Assembly (NCBI RefSeq): GCF_004001325.1
Contig: NZ_AP018722.1
Span: forward strand, 496,001 to 560,000
DNA length: 64,000 nt
Source: Thiomicrorhabdus aquaedulcis
GTDB taxonomy: Bacteria; Pseudomonadota; Gammaproteobacteria; Thiomicrospirales; Thiomicrospiraceae
Direction of reading: 5' to 3'
Every line of letters starts with the position of its first letter. The first letter of the stretch is position 1. Positions 8,592 to 17,449 of the stretch are shown here, one piece after another. The translations under genes were made by a program, and so were the position numbers. The notes beneath the pieces were generated by a model, which saw only the letters and a program-made list of their open reading frames with translations, had not been told where the DNA came from and made no database searches.

Positions 8592-9618
8592 AATAGGCCC
8601 CGCTTTGCGCGGCGCGCGAACCGGTGTTTAGGTCAATTAAGGTATAGCCGTATTGACGGCATAACTTAACCGGCGGCAGGTCGCTTAAACACAAAACGAT
8701 GCCGGCGCTTTCGCCTTCTACGCTGCCGGCACCGCAAATTTTGGCGCCAGCGTCCATGTCGTTTTCAAGGGCGGCAATAAAGTCTTGCACCCGTTGTGGC
8801 ACCACGCCAATTTGGGTCAGCAGTTGGTGGTTTTGGCGAATGCCTTGTTTAAGGTGCTGCGAGTTTTGGTGTGACCAGGCCTGGGCAATCTGGTGTGTGG
8901 TGGTTTTAAACGCTTGCCATAGTTCAGTTCGGAGGGCGTGGTTTTGTTTAACGGTTTGCACGCAATGTCCGGTACTGCTTTCTGGGTGGCCAGTATCAAT
9001 CAGCCAGCCGTGTAAGGTGTGTTTATCCAACTGCTCAATGGGGTGCTTGGGTTGATATTGCAATAGGCCGCCGTGAATCAGCGTGGTAGGGTCAATACCG
9101 CTCGAACGCCCATGTTGACGACATTCGATGAGTTGCGCCAACGCCAACAGTTCGGCGGGCTGCACGTCTAAGCGTTGATGGTGAATCAGCGATTTTAACA
9201 CCGCAATAATCACCGCCGCCGAACTGCCTAAGCCTCGACCCATTGGGGCTTTTGAGTCAATTTTAAATTGCCAATCGGCGCGCATAAGACCGTAGTGATG
9301 GTCAAAGTGGTGCAGTATGGTCAAAATTAAATCAAGGGGTTTAGACAACACCGATTGAATTGCCCCCGATTGGGTTTCAAACAGATGAAAGCGACTTTCT
9401 ATGCCCACGCTGAGTTGTTTCCATTGTGCAAATGGCAAACAATGTTTTTGCTGATAGTTGACCAGTTCAATGGTGACGCTGGGGTGGCGGCTCAGGGTGT
9501 AAGTGCTTAAGCAGTGTGTCGGTAAATCGATGGCCATGCTGATGGCGGGGCAGTCGTATAACACCGAGTGCTCGCCCGAAAGAATTAACTTGGCCGGCAC
9601 GGTACACAGGGTGGTCAT
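8578..9618 (-). CDS. GHMP kinase, probable mevalonate kinase
   Basis: A 346-residue GHMP kinase with VPAKLILSGEHSVLYDCPAI at the N-terminus, the ATP loop APMGRGLGSSAAVIIAV near residue 127, and HGRSSGIDPTTLIHGG followed by WLIDTGHPESSTGHCV. The SGID and IDTG-x-x-x-ST blocks match bacterial mevalonate kinases, so it should phosphorylate mevalonate at C5. The C-terminal glycine-rich loop is unusual: CGAGSVEGESAGIVL carries an insertion compared with the common GAGxGG form. It sits between mvaS and the second kinase in a tightly packed operon. Confidence 0.75.
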   Translation of the reverse strand: MTTLCTVPAKLILSGEHSVLYDCPAISMAIDLPTHCLSTYTLSRHPSVTIELVNYQQKHCLPFAQWKQLSVGIESRFHLFETQSGAIQSVLSKPLDLILTILHHFDHHYGLMRADWQFKIDSKAPMGRGLGSSAAVIIAVLKSLIHHQRLDVQPAELLALAQLIECRQHGRSSGIDPTTLIHGGLLQYQPKHPIEQLDKHTLHGWLIDTGHPESSTGHCVQTVKQNHALRTELWQAFKTTTHQIAQAWSHQNSQHLKQGIRQNHQLLTQIGVVPQRVQDFIAALENDMDAGAKICGAGSVEGESAGIVLCLSDLPPVKLCRQYGYTLIDLNTGSRAAQSGAYCEVV

Positions 9619-9642
9619 TTAGCGCAGCATCTTGGTTGCCGC

Positions 9643-10857
9643 TTAGTGGGCTGAAGCGGGACTGGGTGCATGAGAATCGTCAGCGTGGGTTGTGGACACA
9701 ACTTGATACAGTCGTTTGTGTTCTAAAATTTGCGCCAGACGATAGGGGCCACGGTTGGTGGGTGTAAACACCACGTTGGTGGCGCCATCGTTAGGGTGGT
9801 GATAAAACGCTAAATACTGCGCATAGCTTAGTGCGGTACGTTGCGCAATTTGCGTTTGATGGCTTTGGCTCATTAACACCGCCTGATAACCGGGTTGCAC
9901 AATGCCGGTAAAAAACTCGGCCACACAGCCCGAACCGTAGCTAAAAAAGCTAACGCGCTTATTGTCTAAGCGGTCTTTAAGATGGTCTAAAAGTGAGCAA
10001 AACCCCACAAACAGCGAGGCGCTGTAACTGTTGCCCACAATGCGATTGTAAATTTGGCTGGGCAGAGTTTGCGCATCAAATTGCGCTTGAGTAAGGGTGG
10101 CACCGACTTTTTTAACCAAGGTTTGATGAGCTTTTTCGGCCATTTTGGTAAACGGTATGTGGTAGCAAAAGTAGTCAATATCTTGAAACGTGCGCCCGGT
10201 CTGTTCGGTAAAATGCGACCAGGCCTGCTTTAAGCTGTTTAAGTACACTTTAGTGGAGTATTTGCCGTCTACCAACGCCGTGGTACGGTAATTTGGGCGC
10301 CAAAAATCCATGACGTCTTCGGTGTAATAGCCCGAACCCGGTTCTATGGCTAAAATTCGTGGTGCTTGGGTAATCAGCATGGCCACCGCACCACAACCTT
10401 GCGTGGCCTCGCCCGAGGTGTCCACGTCGTATTTGGCAATGTCAGCGGCAATGACTAATATTTTTTCGTTTGGATTGGCGCGCACCATGCTGGTGGCCAT
10501 TTGCAACGCAGCCGCACCGGCGTAGCAGGCGTGTTTAAACTCCACCACACGACAGCGGTTTGACAGCTTAAGCAAGCCATGCAAAAACACCCCAGCCGAT
10601 TTAGATTGGTCAACGCCCGATTCGGTCGCAAACAACACCGCCGAAATTTGGCTGGCGTCCATTTGCGCCAAAATGGGTGCGGCGGCTTTGGCGGCCAACG
10701 TCACCACGTCTTCATCTGGCGGGGCAATCGACATTTTTTCTTGCCCAATGCCTACATAGAATTTATTGACGTCTTGGTGTTTTTCAGCCGCAAACGTGTC
10801 CAATCCCAAATAGTAATCTGAGGTGGAAAAATGAATTAAATCAATGCCTACTTTCAT
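9643..10857 (-). CDS. mvaS: Hydroxymethylglutaryl-CoA synthase
   Basis: A 404-residue HMG-CoA synthase condensing acetyl-CoA and acetoacetyl-CoA. The catalytic residues fall at the canonical bacterial numbers: Glu79 in LFATESGVDQ, the nucleophile Cys111 in EFKHACYAGAAAL, and His233 in FCYHIPFTKM. Length and motif order fit the short bacterial MvaS type. ATG 10857 begins MKVGIDLIHFSTSDYYLGLD, the expected N-terminus. No acetoacetyl-CoA thiolase is linked, so acetoacetyl-CoA must come from an enzyme encoded elsewhere. The C-terminus carries a Ser/Ala/His-rich tail of about 15 residues. Confidence 0.93.
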   Translation of the reverse strand: MKVGIDLIHFSTSDYYLGLDTFAAEKHQDVNKFYVGIGQEKMSIAPPDEDVVTLAAKAAAPILAQMDASQISAVLFATESGVDQSKSAGVFLHGLLKLSNRCRVVEFKHACYAGAAALQMATSMVRANPNEKILVIAADIAKYDVDTSGEATQGCGAVAMLITQAPRILAIEPGSGYYTEDVMDFWRPNYRTTALVDGKYSTKVYLNSLKQAWSHFTEQTGRTFQDIDYFCYHIPFTKMAEKAHQTLVKKVGATLTQAQFDAQTLPSQIYNRIVGNSYSASLFVGFCSLLDHLKDRLDNKRVSFFSYGSGCVAEFFTGIVQPGYQAVLMSQSHQTQIAQRTALSYAQYLAFYHHPNDGATNVVFTPTNRGPYRLAQILEHKRLYQVVSTTHADDSHAPSPASAH

Positions 10858-10892
10858 ATTTAAGACGGATTCTTCTAGCAGTTACGTGTTGA

Positions 10893-11963
10893 TTAAACTA
10901 ATTGCGTATTGGCAATTAACGACGTGTTTAAATGTAAATCATCGGCTTGTTCTATGCCCAGCAAAAATTGTGCGGTCATAAATTCGTGTTTAAACCGTTC
11001 AATCACCTTAATGACCGCATCGGTAGACTCTAACGCCGGCGCTAATAAGGGCGCGGCCACCCCGCATAATCGGCCGCCCATTATAACAGCTTTTGCCATA
11101 TCGATGCCGTTTCGTATGCCGCCGCTGGCGATAAAGTACGCACGGTTTTGATAGGGCAGGCTGGCACTTAACGATTCTAGGGTGGTGAGTCCCCAATCTT
11201 GAAAGGCAAACCCAAGTGGGTTGTCGGCGCGGTGCGCCTCAATGCGGCTCCACGAAGTGCCGCCACGCCCAGCCACATCAAAGTGGCGAATGCCGGCTTG
11301 CAAGCCTAGCTCAATGTCGGCGGCCGACAGTCCACAACCCACCTCTTTTAAAATAATAGGCACGTCGAGTTGTTGCGCTAATTGATGTATTTTTTCGGCC
11401 AAACGGGCAAAGTTGCGATCGCCTTCGGGCTGAATCAGCTCTTGCAGCGGGTTAAGGTGCAAGTACAGTGCGTTGGCGTTTAAGGTATCGACCGCTTTGC
11501 GGGCTTGGTCGATGCCAAAACCGTAATTAAGTTGCACCGCGCCTAAGTTGGCAATAAGCGGCACGTTGGGCGCGTATTGGCGCAACGCAAAGCTGGCGGT
11601 TGCCTTAGCGTCTAGCATCATGGCACGTTGCGAACCCACCGCCATAGGCACTTGGCACGCTTGAGCGGCTTGCGCTAAATGACGGTTTATATTGGCTAAG
11701 TTGTGTGCGCCGCCGCCGGTCATTGAGGCAATTAAAAACGGAAACGCAATCGGTTGATTTAAAAATTCGGTTTGGCTGTTGAGCTTGGCAAAGTCGAGTT
11801 GGGGCAGGCCGCGATGGCTTAAACGCAGGCCATCAAATTCACTTTGCTGACGATCGACCAATGGGTCGTTTAGCACCGCATCAATGTGGTCTTGCTTGCG
11901 CTGGGTGATTTGCTGACTGTTCTGCTGACGATTGTGTTGAGTCATGTTGGGGTTTGAAGTCAT
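10893..11963 (-). CDS. fni: Type 2 isopentenyl-diphosphate delta-isomerase
   Basis: A 356-residue FMN-dependent TIM-barrel isomerase interconverting IPP and DMAPP. Seen are RKQDHIDAVL at the N-terminus (the RKxDH substrate motif), FPFLIASMTGGG (FMN site), VGSQRAMM, LYLHLNPLQELIQPEGDRNF with the catalytic glutamine and metal-binding glutamate, KEVGCGLS, and VAGRGGTSW. The type 2 enzyme usually accompanies the mevalonate pathway in bacteria. It overlaps mvaA by four bases (ATGA), consistent with coupled translation. The N-terminus is Gln-rich (about 20 residues) before the conserved region. Confidence 0.93.
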   Translation of the reverse strand: MTSNPNMTQHNRQQNSQQITQRKQDHIDAVLNDPLVDRQQSEFDGLRLSHRGLPQLDFAKLNSQTEFLNQPIAFPFLIASMTGGGAHNLANINRHLAQAAQACQVPMAVGSQRAMMLDAKATASFALRQYAPNVPLIANLGAVQLNYGFGIDQARKAVDTLNANALYLHLNPLQELIQPEGDRNFARLAEKIHQLAQQLDVPIILKEVGCGLSAADIELGLQAGIRHFDVAGRGGTSWSRIEAHRADNPLGFAFQDWGLTTLESLSASLPYQNRAYFIASGGIRNGIDMAKAVIMGGRLCGVAAPLLAPALESTDAVIKVIERFKHEFMTAQFLLGIEQADDLHLNTSLIANTQLV

Positions 11964-13036
11964 GCGTGGTGTGCGCGTTCAAGTTTAATGTGCGCGGCCA
12001 TGAGCTCGCCCGGATTGGTTTGCGCGGCCAGTAAAGACAGTTCGCCGCAAAAGGCCGTGGCCCCCGCAATGCACGCCAAGCGGCGAGCGTTTACGCCTGG
12101 GGCAACGTCTGGGTTATCACAACCCAATTGGGTTAAGTTGTGGCGGACAAAATCCAAACCTTTGCCGTTGCCCACCGTGCCGACAATTAAATTAGGTAGT
12201 GTGGTCGAAAAATACAAATCGCCTTGCGGAGTGACCTCGGCGTGGTTAATGGCTTGCGAGCCTTCAACAATATTGGCGGCGTCTTGCCCGGTCGCCAAAT
12301 AAAATCCCAACAGCATATTGGCGACATGGGCATTGGCACTGCGTAAACCGCCCGACACAATGCTGCCGAGCAAATCTTTTTTAATGTGTAAATCGACAAT
12401 CGCCTCGGGGGTGGTTTTTAAAAAACGCTGGCACAATTTACGCGGCAAGGTGACTTCGCACACCACGTATTTGCCGCGCCCTAAAATACCGTTTACCGCC
12501 GAGACTTTTTTGTCGGTGCAATAGTTGGCCGAAATAGACACGTATTGTAAGTGAGGATATTGCGCCAATAGCCAGGGAATCAGCTGGTCGGCGGCGTGCG
12601 TGACCATGTTGTGCCCCGACGCATCGCCGGTTGAAAACTCTAAGCGTAAGTAAATAAGATTGCCGACCACCTGAAAATGGGTGTCAAGCAACTGAGCAAA
12701 GCGACTGCTTTTGGCCACAACCGCTTGCAAATCGGCATGACGCGCTTGAATGTGGCGCACGCACTCGGTGGCTAGGCCCGCGTGGGGGGCTTGCAATAAA
12801 ATGGAGCGCGTCATGCGTTCGTCTACCACAGTAACTCGAATGCCACCGGCGTGCGCGGCGACACGCGCACCGCGCGCCACCGACGGCCAAAGGGGCGATT
12901 CGTAAGTGGCTAATGGCACCATTAAATCGTCAACGACAACGTCGCCAATGAGTTTAAACGGCCCGACCGATTGCATGGGCACGGCCGCAAACAGCGGGGG
13001 ATTAGCAGAAATTTGAGGCGAAGTTGAATTTGTCAT
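11960..13036 (-). CDS. mvaA: Hydroxymethylglutaryl-CoA reductase
   Basis: A 358-residue HMG-CoA reductase, first gene of the mevalonate operon. Catalytic positions can be placed: the Glu in VPLATYESPLWPS (residue 46), STGDASGHNM (coenzyme site), the Lys in NYCTDKKVSAVNGILGRGK, the Asp in YLATGQDAANIVEG, and a C-terminal His in the last few residues (IKLERAHHA). The TDKK and GQDAA motifs resemble the class I family (archaea, eukaryotes, some gammaproteobacteria) more than the class II MvaA of Gram-positives. A TATAAT lies only 8-13 bases before ATG 13036 on the coding strand and no ribosome site is visible, so the mRNA may be leaderless. Confidence 0.92.
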   Translation of the reverse strand: MTNSTSPQISANPPLFAAVPMQSVGPFKLIGDVVVDDLMVPLATYESPLWPSVARGARVAAHAGGIRVTVVDERMTRSILLQAPHAGLATECVRHIQARHADLQAVVAKSSRFAQLLDTHFQVVGNLIYLRLEFSTGDASGHNMVTHAADQLIPWLLAQYPHLQYVSISANYCTDKKVSAVNGILGRGKYVVCEVTLPRKLCQRFLKTTPEAIVDLHIKKDLLGSIVSGGLRSANAHVANMLLGFYLATGQDAANIVEGSQAINHAEVTPQGDLYFSTTLPNLIVGTVGNGKGLDFVRHNLTQLGCDNPDVAPGVNARRLACIAGATAFCGELSLLAAQTNPGELMAAHIKLERAHHA

Positions 13037-13280
13037 GAGCGGTATTATAAAGGAGGGCTTTTAAGATGGCTTTAAAAAATGCGTAAAATGCACGTTAAAA
13101 GCTACAAAAATTAGATGACTTGGCTTGAAAAAGTGCTGTGCGTCGCTATTTTAAAGTTGGTTTGTCGTGATTCTTAATCGATTTTTGAATGATTTTTGAT
13201 AAGATACCACACGATTTTTAATACGATTTTTAATGGTCTCAGTTTTTAATACAGAGCGCACCGCGCAAAAGGAAAATTTC

Positions 13281-13559
13281 ATGGCTTTAGCAACTGCACG
13301 TCACATCTTAGTAGACAGTGAAGCAAAATGTAACGAACTAAAAGAACAAATCGCCAATGGCGCTGATTTTGCCGAAGTGGCCAAAGCCAATTCAAGCTGC
13401 CCTTCGAGCCGCAGTGGTGGTGATTTGGGGCAGTTTGGTCCAGGCATGATGGTGCCAGAATTTGATAAAGTGGTGTTTAGCGCCGATGTGGGCACGGTAC
13501 AAGGACCGGTCAAAACCCAGTTTGGTTACCACTTGTTAGAAGTGACCAGCCGTAGCTAA
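13281..13559 (+). CDS. ppiC: Small parvulin-type peptidyl-prolyl isomerase
   Basis: A 92-residue single-domain parvulin (PpiC, rotamase C) catalysing cis-trans isomerization of prolyl bonds in the cytoplasm. It has the family pattern: TARHILV at the start, CPSSRSGGDLGQFGPGMMVPEF in the middle, and TQFGYHLLEV at the end. The frame is open from 13233, but ATG 13281 has a good AAGGAAAA ribosome site and matches the family N-terminus. It is divergent from mvaA across a 244-base gap, and a strong terminator hairpin follows. Confidence 0.9.
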   Translation: MALATARHILVDSEAKCNELKEQIANGADFAEVAKANSSCPSSRSGGDLGQFGPGMMVPEFDKVVFSADVGTVQGPVKTQFGYHLLEVTSRS

Positions 13560-13621
13560 TCGGTTGTTTAAAGTGGTTGTGTAAAAGAGCATAACACTTA
13601 AAAATATCGCTTAAAAAACAC

Positions 13622-13682
13622 AAAAAAACCGTGTATTTTTAAATTGACCAGGCCTGGTTAACTTAAAAATCACGGTTTTTTT
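13622..13682. terminator. Bidirectional terminator enclosing the CAGGCCTG palindrome
   Basis: AAAAAAACCGTG at 13622-13633 pairs with CACGGTTTTTTT at 13671-13682. Inside, ATTTTTAA pairs with TTAAAAAT and the apex is GACCAGGCCTGGTT (13646-13659). Runs of A on the left and T on the right allow termination of both ppiC (plus) and the convergent SYLF gene (minus). Confidence 0.85.
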
Positions 13683-13732
13683 GCTTTATGCGTTATGCAT
13701 TAAGTTAAGAACGGCTTAAAAACGCTTAAAAA

Positions 13733-14431
13733 TTATCGAGCGCGCGGCGTGTAAGTAAACTTTTGTCCACCAATGGCCGCTTCGTACATTAAGCCACCTT
13801 TGGCTAACGTAAACACCGCCATGCCTTTATAGTATTGACCTTCGGTTTTTAAATGGTCGTTGCCCAAGTTGGCGCTGGCGCTGGTGCCTTTGGTGGTGGC
13901 TTCGGCCGCAACACCGGCGGTAATCACCACGGCCGATGCGGTGGCACCAAACTCAAAGTTGCCGCTGGTAAACTCGTCAAACGCGCGTTGGTCTTGAAAA
14001 AAGATAATTTGGCTAAACGCTTGTCCACCAAATTGAAACCCTAACGAACCTTGAAACAACTCGGCATCGCCCTTGTAACGACCACGTTCAAATACACGTC
14101 CTTTACCATAAGCGCCACCCACAAAAAAGCCCACCTTACCAATGGTTGGAAACACCGCGTAGCCATACGCGTGCTTAAAGAATGCACCCGATTTGGCATT
14201 TTTAAAGGCCGCCACCGCCACATCGTATTCGGCATCGTGAATATTTTGAGTCATTTGCGGTTTAGACTCTGGTAGATAGTCATTGTTGGCTAAAGCCGGC
14301 GCGGCACTTAGGCTTAATGCCCCTAACAGTAAACCGCTTAATAAGCCGTTTAAGCTCAGTTTGGTCAAGCCCTTTGTTTGGCCAATACGCGTCGAGGTAA
14401 GGCTAATGGGTTGTTTACATTGATTTGACAT
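13733..14431 (-). CDS. SYLF (YSC84-like) domain protein, exported
   Basis: A 232-residue protein. An N-terminal signal sequence (hydrophobic residues about 24-47, ending SAAPALA before NNDYLP) suggests export to the periplasm. The rest is a SYLF/YSC84 lipid-binding domain: GYAVFPTIGKVGFFVGGAYG, GFQFGGQAFSQIIFF, and a C-terminal block LMYEAAIGGQKFTYTP. SYLF domains bind phosphoinositides in eukaryotes; the bacterial role is unclear. It is transcribed alone, divergent from lemA. Confidence 0.85.
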   Translation of the reverse strand: MSNQCKQPISLTSTRIGQTKGLTKLSLNGLLSGLLLGALSLSAAPALANNDYLPESKPQMTQNIHDAEYDVAVAAFKNAKSGAFFKHAYGYAVFPTIGKVGFFVGGAYGKGRVFERGRYKGDAELFQGSLGFQFGGQAFSQIIFFQDQRAFDEFTSGNFEFGATASAVVITAGVAAEATTKGTSASANLGNDHLKTEGQYYKGMAVFTLAKGGLMYEAAIGGQKFTYTPRAR

Positions 14432-14647
14432 AACGATAAGACTCCAATGGCGTAAAAGATTGTCTATTCTAAACGCTATTGATGCGATTTGTGAATAAAC
14501 CCTAAAAAGATTAACGCGTAGATTGCCTTAAACTGTAAAGTTAGTGCATTATTAAAGTACCGTTAAAGAGCTGTTAAAGTTCCGTTGCTCAGTACGCTTT
14601 GAGCTGATAAACATAATGAAACATAATGGATAGATAAGGAGAGAAGC

Positions 14648-15244
14648 ATGAGCGTTTCATGGATGTTTTTTGGGGTGTTGTTGTTGGCATTAGCGTTGTA
14701 CGCCGTGGTGATTTACAACACGTTGGTGCGGTTAAAAAACCAATATTTAAATGGATTTGCACAAATTGAAGTGCAGCTCAAGCGACGCTACGATTTGATT
14801 CCGAACATGATTGAAGTGGCCAAAAAAGCGATGGCACATGAGCGCGAAACGTTAGAAGCGGTTACGCTTGCGCGTAATGAAGCATTGGCTCTGCTTAACG
14901 CCGCAGGTCAACATCCTGGTGACGTAAACGCCATGCACAATTTGGGGGCGGCGCAAAGCACCCTAAGCGATGCATTGGCACGGTTTAATTTGGTGGTTGA
15001 AGCCTATCCCGATCTAAAAACCAATCAAAATATGCTGCAATTAACCGAGGAATTAACCTCGACCGAAAACAGGGTGAGTTTTGCTCGTCAAGCGTTTAAC
15101 GATGCGGTAATGAGCTACAACCAGTATCGACAGAGTTTTCCCCCGATTGCCTTGGCCAGTGTGCTGGGACATCCAACCGATGCTACCTTGCTTGAGTTTG
15201 CCGACAGTGCACAAATTCAAGTAGCGCCTGCGGTGCGGTTTTAA
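14648..15244 (+). CDS. lemA: LemA family protein
   Basis: A 198-residue LemA protein: a short N-terminal membrane helix (residues 5-25), then YNTLVRLKNQYLNGFAQIEV and LKRRYDLIPNMIEVAKKAM, the strongest family signature, followed by a helical bundle ending in IQVAPAVRF. LemA proteins are membrane-anchored helical proteins of uncertain function, often next to M48 proteases or TPM-domain proteins. A GGAGAG ribosome site precedes ATG 14648. The M48 protease gene starts 18 bases downstream, so the two are almost certainly one operon. Confidence 0.92.
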   Translation: MSVSWMFFGVLLLALALYAVVIYNTLVRLKNQYLNGFAQIEVQLKRRYDLIPNMIEVAKKAMAHERETLEAVTLARNEALALLNAAGQHPGDVNAMHNLGAAQSTLSDALARFNLVVEAYPDLKTNQNMLQLTEELTSTENRVSFARQAFNDAVMSYNQYRQSFPPIALASVLGHPTDATLLEFADSAQIQVAPAVRF

Positions 15245-15262
15245 AAGCAAAAGAGTTTTAGT

Positions 15263-17296
15263 ATGAATTTTTACGCCGCCCAAGCGCAAGCCCGCAAAAA
15301 AACCAAATGGTGGGTGCTACTGTATGTGATTGTTTTATTGGTGATATCGGGGTTGAGTATTTTGGTGGTGTGGGCGTTGGTGGTGGTCTTGGGCGCAGGG
15401 CATTGGGTAGAGGTGCCGCGTTTTAATGCCCATCGCGATACTTGGAGCAACCTAATGGTGTTGGCAAGTCACCCCGTTGTATGGGCAGTAACCGGCGTTG
15501 TGGTGGGTGGGGCGTTGTTAAGTTCCTGGCTAAAAAGTCGCACACTGGCCAAAGGGGGCGCGCCTTTGGCCATGATGCTGGGCGGAGTGCCCATTAATCC
15601 CAGTACGCGCGTACCGAACGAACGCCGCGCCTTAAATGTGGTGGCCGAAATGGCGATTGCTTCAGGCATGCCCGTGCCCGAGGTGTATGTATTGCCAAAA
15701 GAGTCGGCCATTAACGCCTTTGCCGCAGGGCAGACGCCCGCCGATGCAGTGATTGGCTTAACTCAAGGCGCGTTAGACGGATTAAATCGCGCGCAATTGC
15801 AGGGCGTGGTGGGGCACGAGTTTAGTCATATTTTAAACGGCGACATGCGCCTTAATTTACGCATTATTATGCTGTTGCATGGTATTGAATTTATGGGGCA
15901 GCTTGGACGATGGTTAAGCCAGGCTGGACGTGGCGGTGTTCGCGCTCGTTCATCCTCAGGTCAAGCCAAGGGCAATGCTTTGTTTGTGCTGGCGGGGCTT
16001 GCTCTGCGCCTTATTGGCTGGTTTGGTGTGCAGTTTGGCAAAATGATTCAAGCGGCTATCAGTCGCCAGCGCGAGGTGTTGGCCGACGCTTCGGCTGTAC
16101 AGTTTACCCGTGATGCCCATGCGGTGGCCGATGCGCTTAAAGTGGTGGGTTATGGCCACCCTGGTGCGGTGTTAACGCACACCGATGTGTCGGCGGTGAG
16201 CCATCTGTTTTTTGGTCAAGCGTTTACCACGCACTTTAATTTTTTATTTGCTACGCATCCGCCATTGGCGACGCGCATTCGTGCACTCGATCCGCAGTGG
16301 AATGGGCAATACATCAAGCCATTAACGGCCTTGTCGGCATTAACTGCATTAACTGCATTAACGCCATCTTCGCCACCCGCGCAAACTGTCCAGACTAACA
16401 ATGGCGCATTGGGTTGGACGGCACCCCTTGAACATTTGGCGCTGGCGGTGCCAATGGGGCTGGAACAAGCGGCCGAGCATAATCAAGATTGGGCAAGCGA
16501 TGCGCCCAGCCCACATTGGGCTGAACTGGTTGCCTACACGCAAGAACCTCTTGATGCGGTGGGTTTGGTGATGGCGTGTTTGTTAAGCGAGCTGTCGGTT
16601 AAATCTATGCAAACATTGGATTGGCCAGTGTTGTTTAGTCAGAGCAATCTACCAGGCCTGGTCAAAGCGCAGCAAGCACATTTAATGGACACCGTAACGA
16701 AAATGCAACGCGTTTCTCGTCCGGCACGCATGGTGTTAATAGAGTTGGCCATGCCCGCGCTCAAACGGTTGTCGCCCCAGCAATATCAACATTTAAAACC
16801 CGCATTGCAATGGATTATGGCATTGGACGGCCAAAGCAATTTGTTTGAGCTCACCTTATACCAGTTGGTAGCGCACTATTTGGACGTGTTTTTTGGGCAG
16901 ACGTTACCGCTTAAGGTTAAATACCACACGCCGCAAGCGGTGCAAATTGAGCTGCAATGGTTGTTGTCTGCGTTGGCATTTTATGGGCAACACAGTACTC
17001 AGGTGCAGCAAGATGCCTTTGCTAAAGGCATGGCAATGTTGGGTTTAACCGCGTTGCAGCCATTGAACGATATGGTGTACAAGGCCGAAGAATTTGCCCG
17101 TTTAACCGTCAAGTTAACCCACGCGTCACTGCCGTTAAAAGACCGGATTATGCAAGCGCTCATCACGTGCGCCCAGCACGATGGGGTGATTAATTCAACC
17201 GAGCGGGAATTGATTTTAGCCATTGCCGCCACGCTTGACGCACCCATTGCGCGCTTGGCTGTGGTGGTGTGGGATGAAACCTCTCAATCGATTTAA
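15263..17296 (+). CDS. Large membrane M48 metalloprotease with C-terminal TerB-like region
   Basis: A 677-residue protein, longer than HtpX. Two N-terminal membrane helices (about residues 15-45 and 70-90) are followed by an M48 domain with the zinc-binding motif GHEFSHILNGDM (near residue 184) and the third-ligand region QREVLADASAVQFTRD (near 268). A low-complexity LTALTALTA stretch follows (near 355-367), encoded by a 9-base tandem repeat at about 16336-16362. The C-terminal 60 residues resemble TerB-like helical domains (ITCAQHDGVINSTERELIL). It pairs with lemA in an operon seen in many proteobacteria. A CAGGCCTG palindrome at 16650 encodes LPGLV. Confidence 0.85.
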   Translation: MNFYAAQAQARKKTKWWVLLYVIVLLVISGLSILVVWALVVVLGAGHWVEVPRFNAHRDTWSNLMVLASHPVVWAVTGVVVGGALLSSWLKSRTLAKGGAPLAMMLGGVPINPSTRVPNERRALNVVAEMAIASGMPVPEVYVLPKESAINAFAAGQTPADAVIGLTQGALDGLNRAQLQGVVGHEFSHILNGDMRLNLRIIMLLHGIEFMGQLGRWLSQAGRGGVRARSSSGQAKGNALFVLAGLALRLIGWFGVQFGKMIQAAISRQREVLADASAVQFTRDAHAVADALKVVGYGHPGAVLTHTDVSAVSHLFFGQAFTTHFNFLFATHPPLATRIRALDPQWNGQYIKPLTALSALTALTALTPSSPPAQTVQTNNGALGWTAPLEHLALAVPMGLEQAAEHNQDWASDAPSPHWAELVAYTQEPLDAVGLVMACLLSELSVKSMQTLDWPVLFSQSNLPGLVKAQQAHLMDTVTKMQRVSRPARMVLIELAMPALKRLSPQQYQHLKPALQWIMALDGQSNLFELTLYQLVAHYLDVFFGQTLPLKVKYHTPQAVQIELQWLLSALAFYGQHSTQVQQDAFAKGMAMLGLTALQPLNDMVYKAEEFARLTVKLTHASLPLKDRIMQALITCAQHDGVINSTERELILAIAATLDAPIARLAVVVWDETSQSI

Positions 17297-17328
17297 ATCA
17301 ATTTAAGCCAACTCAAACCAGTTCAAAC

Positions 17329-17352
17329 CAACTGACCAGGCCTGGTCAGTTG
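17329..17352. repeat. 24-bp perfect palindrome centred on CAGGCCTG
   Basis: The exact 14-mer GACCAGGCCTGGTC (17334-17347) is extended on both sides by CAACT/AGTTG to a perfect 24-base palindrome. It lies 33 bases after the M48 protease stop. A T-rich stretch follows some 20 bases later, not directly, so it could serve as a hairpin or a protein-binding site rather than a classic intrinsic terminator. Confidence 0.85.
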
Positions 17353-17449
17353 TTACGTCACTATTATTTAACGGTTGAACGTAGTTTAAAGTGTTGCTAA
17401 AAGCGTAAAATAGCGCAGAATTTTGATCAGTTATTTTTGGAGAAAAGCA

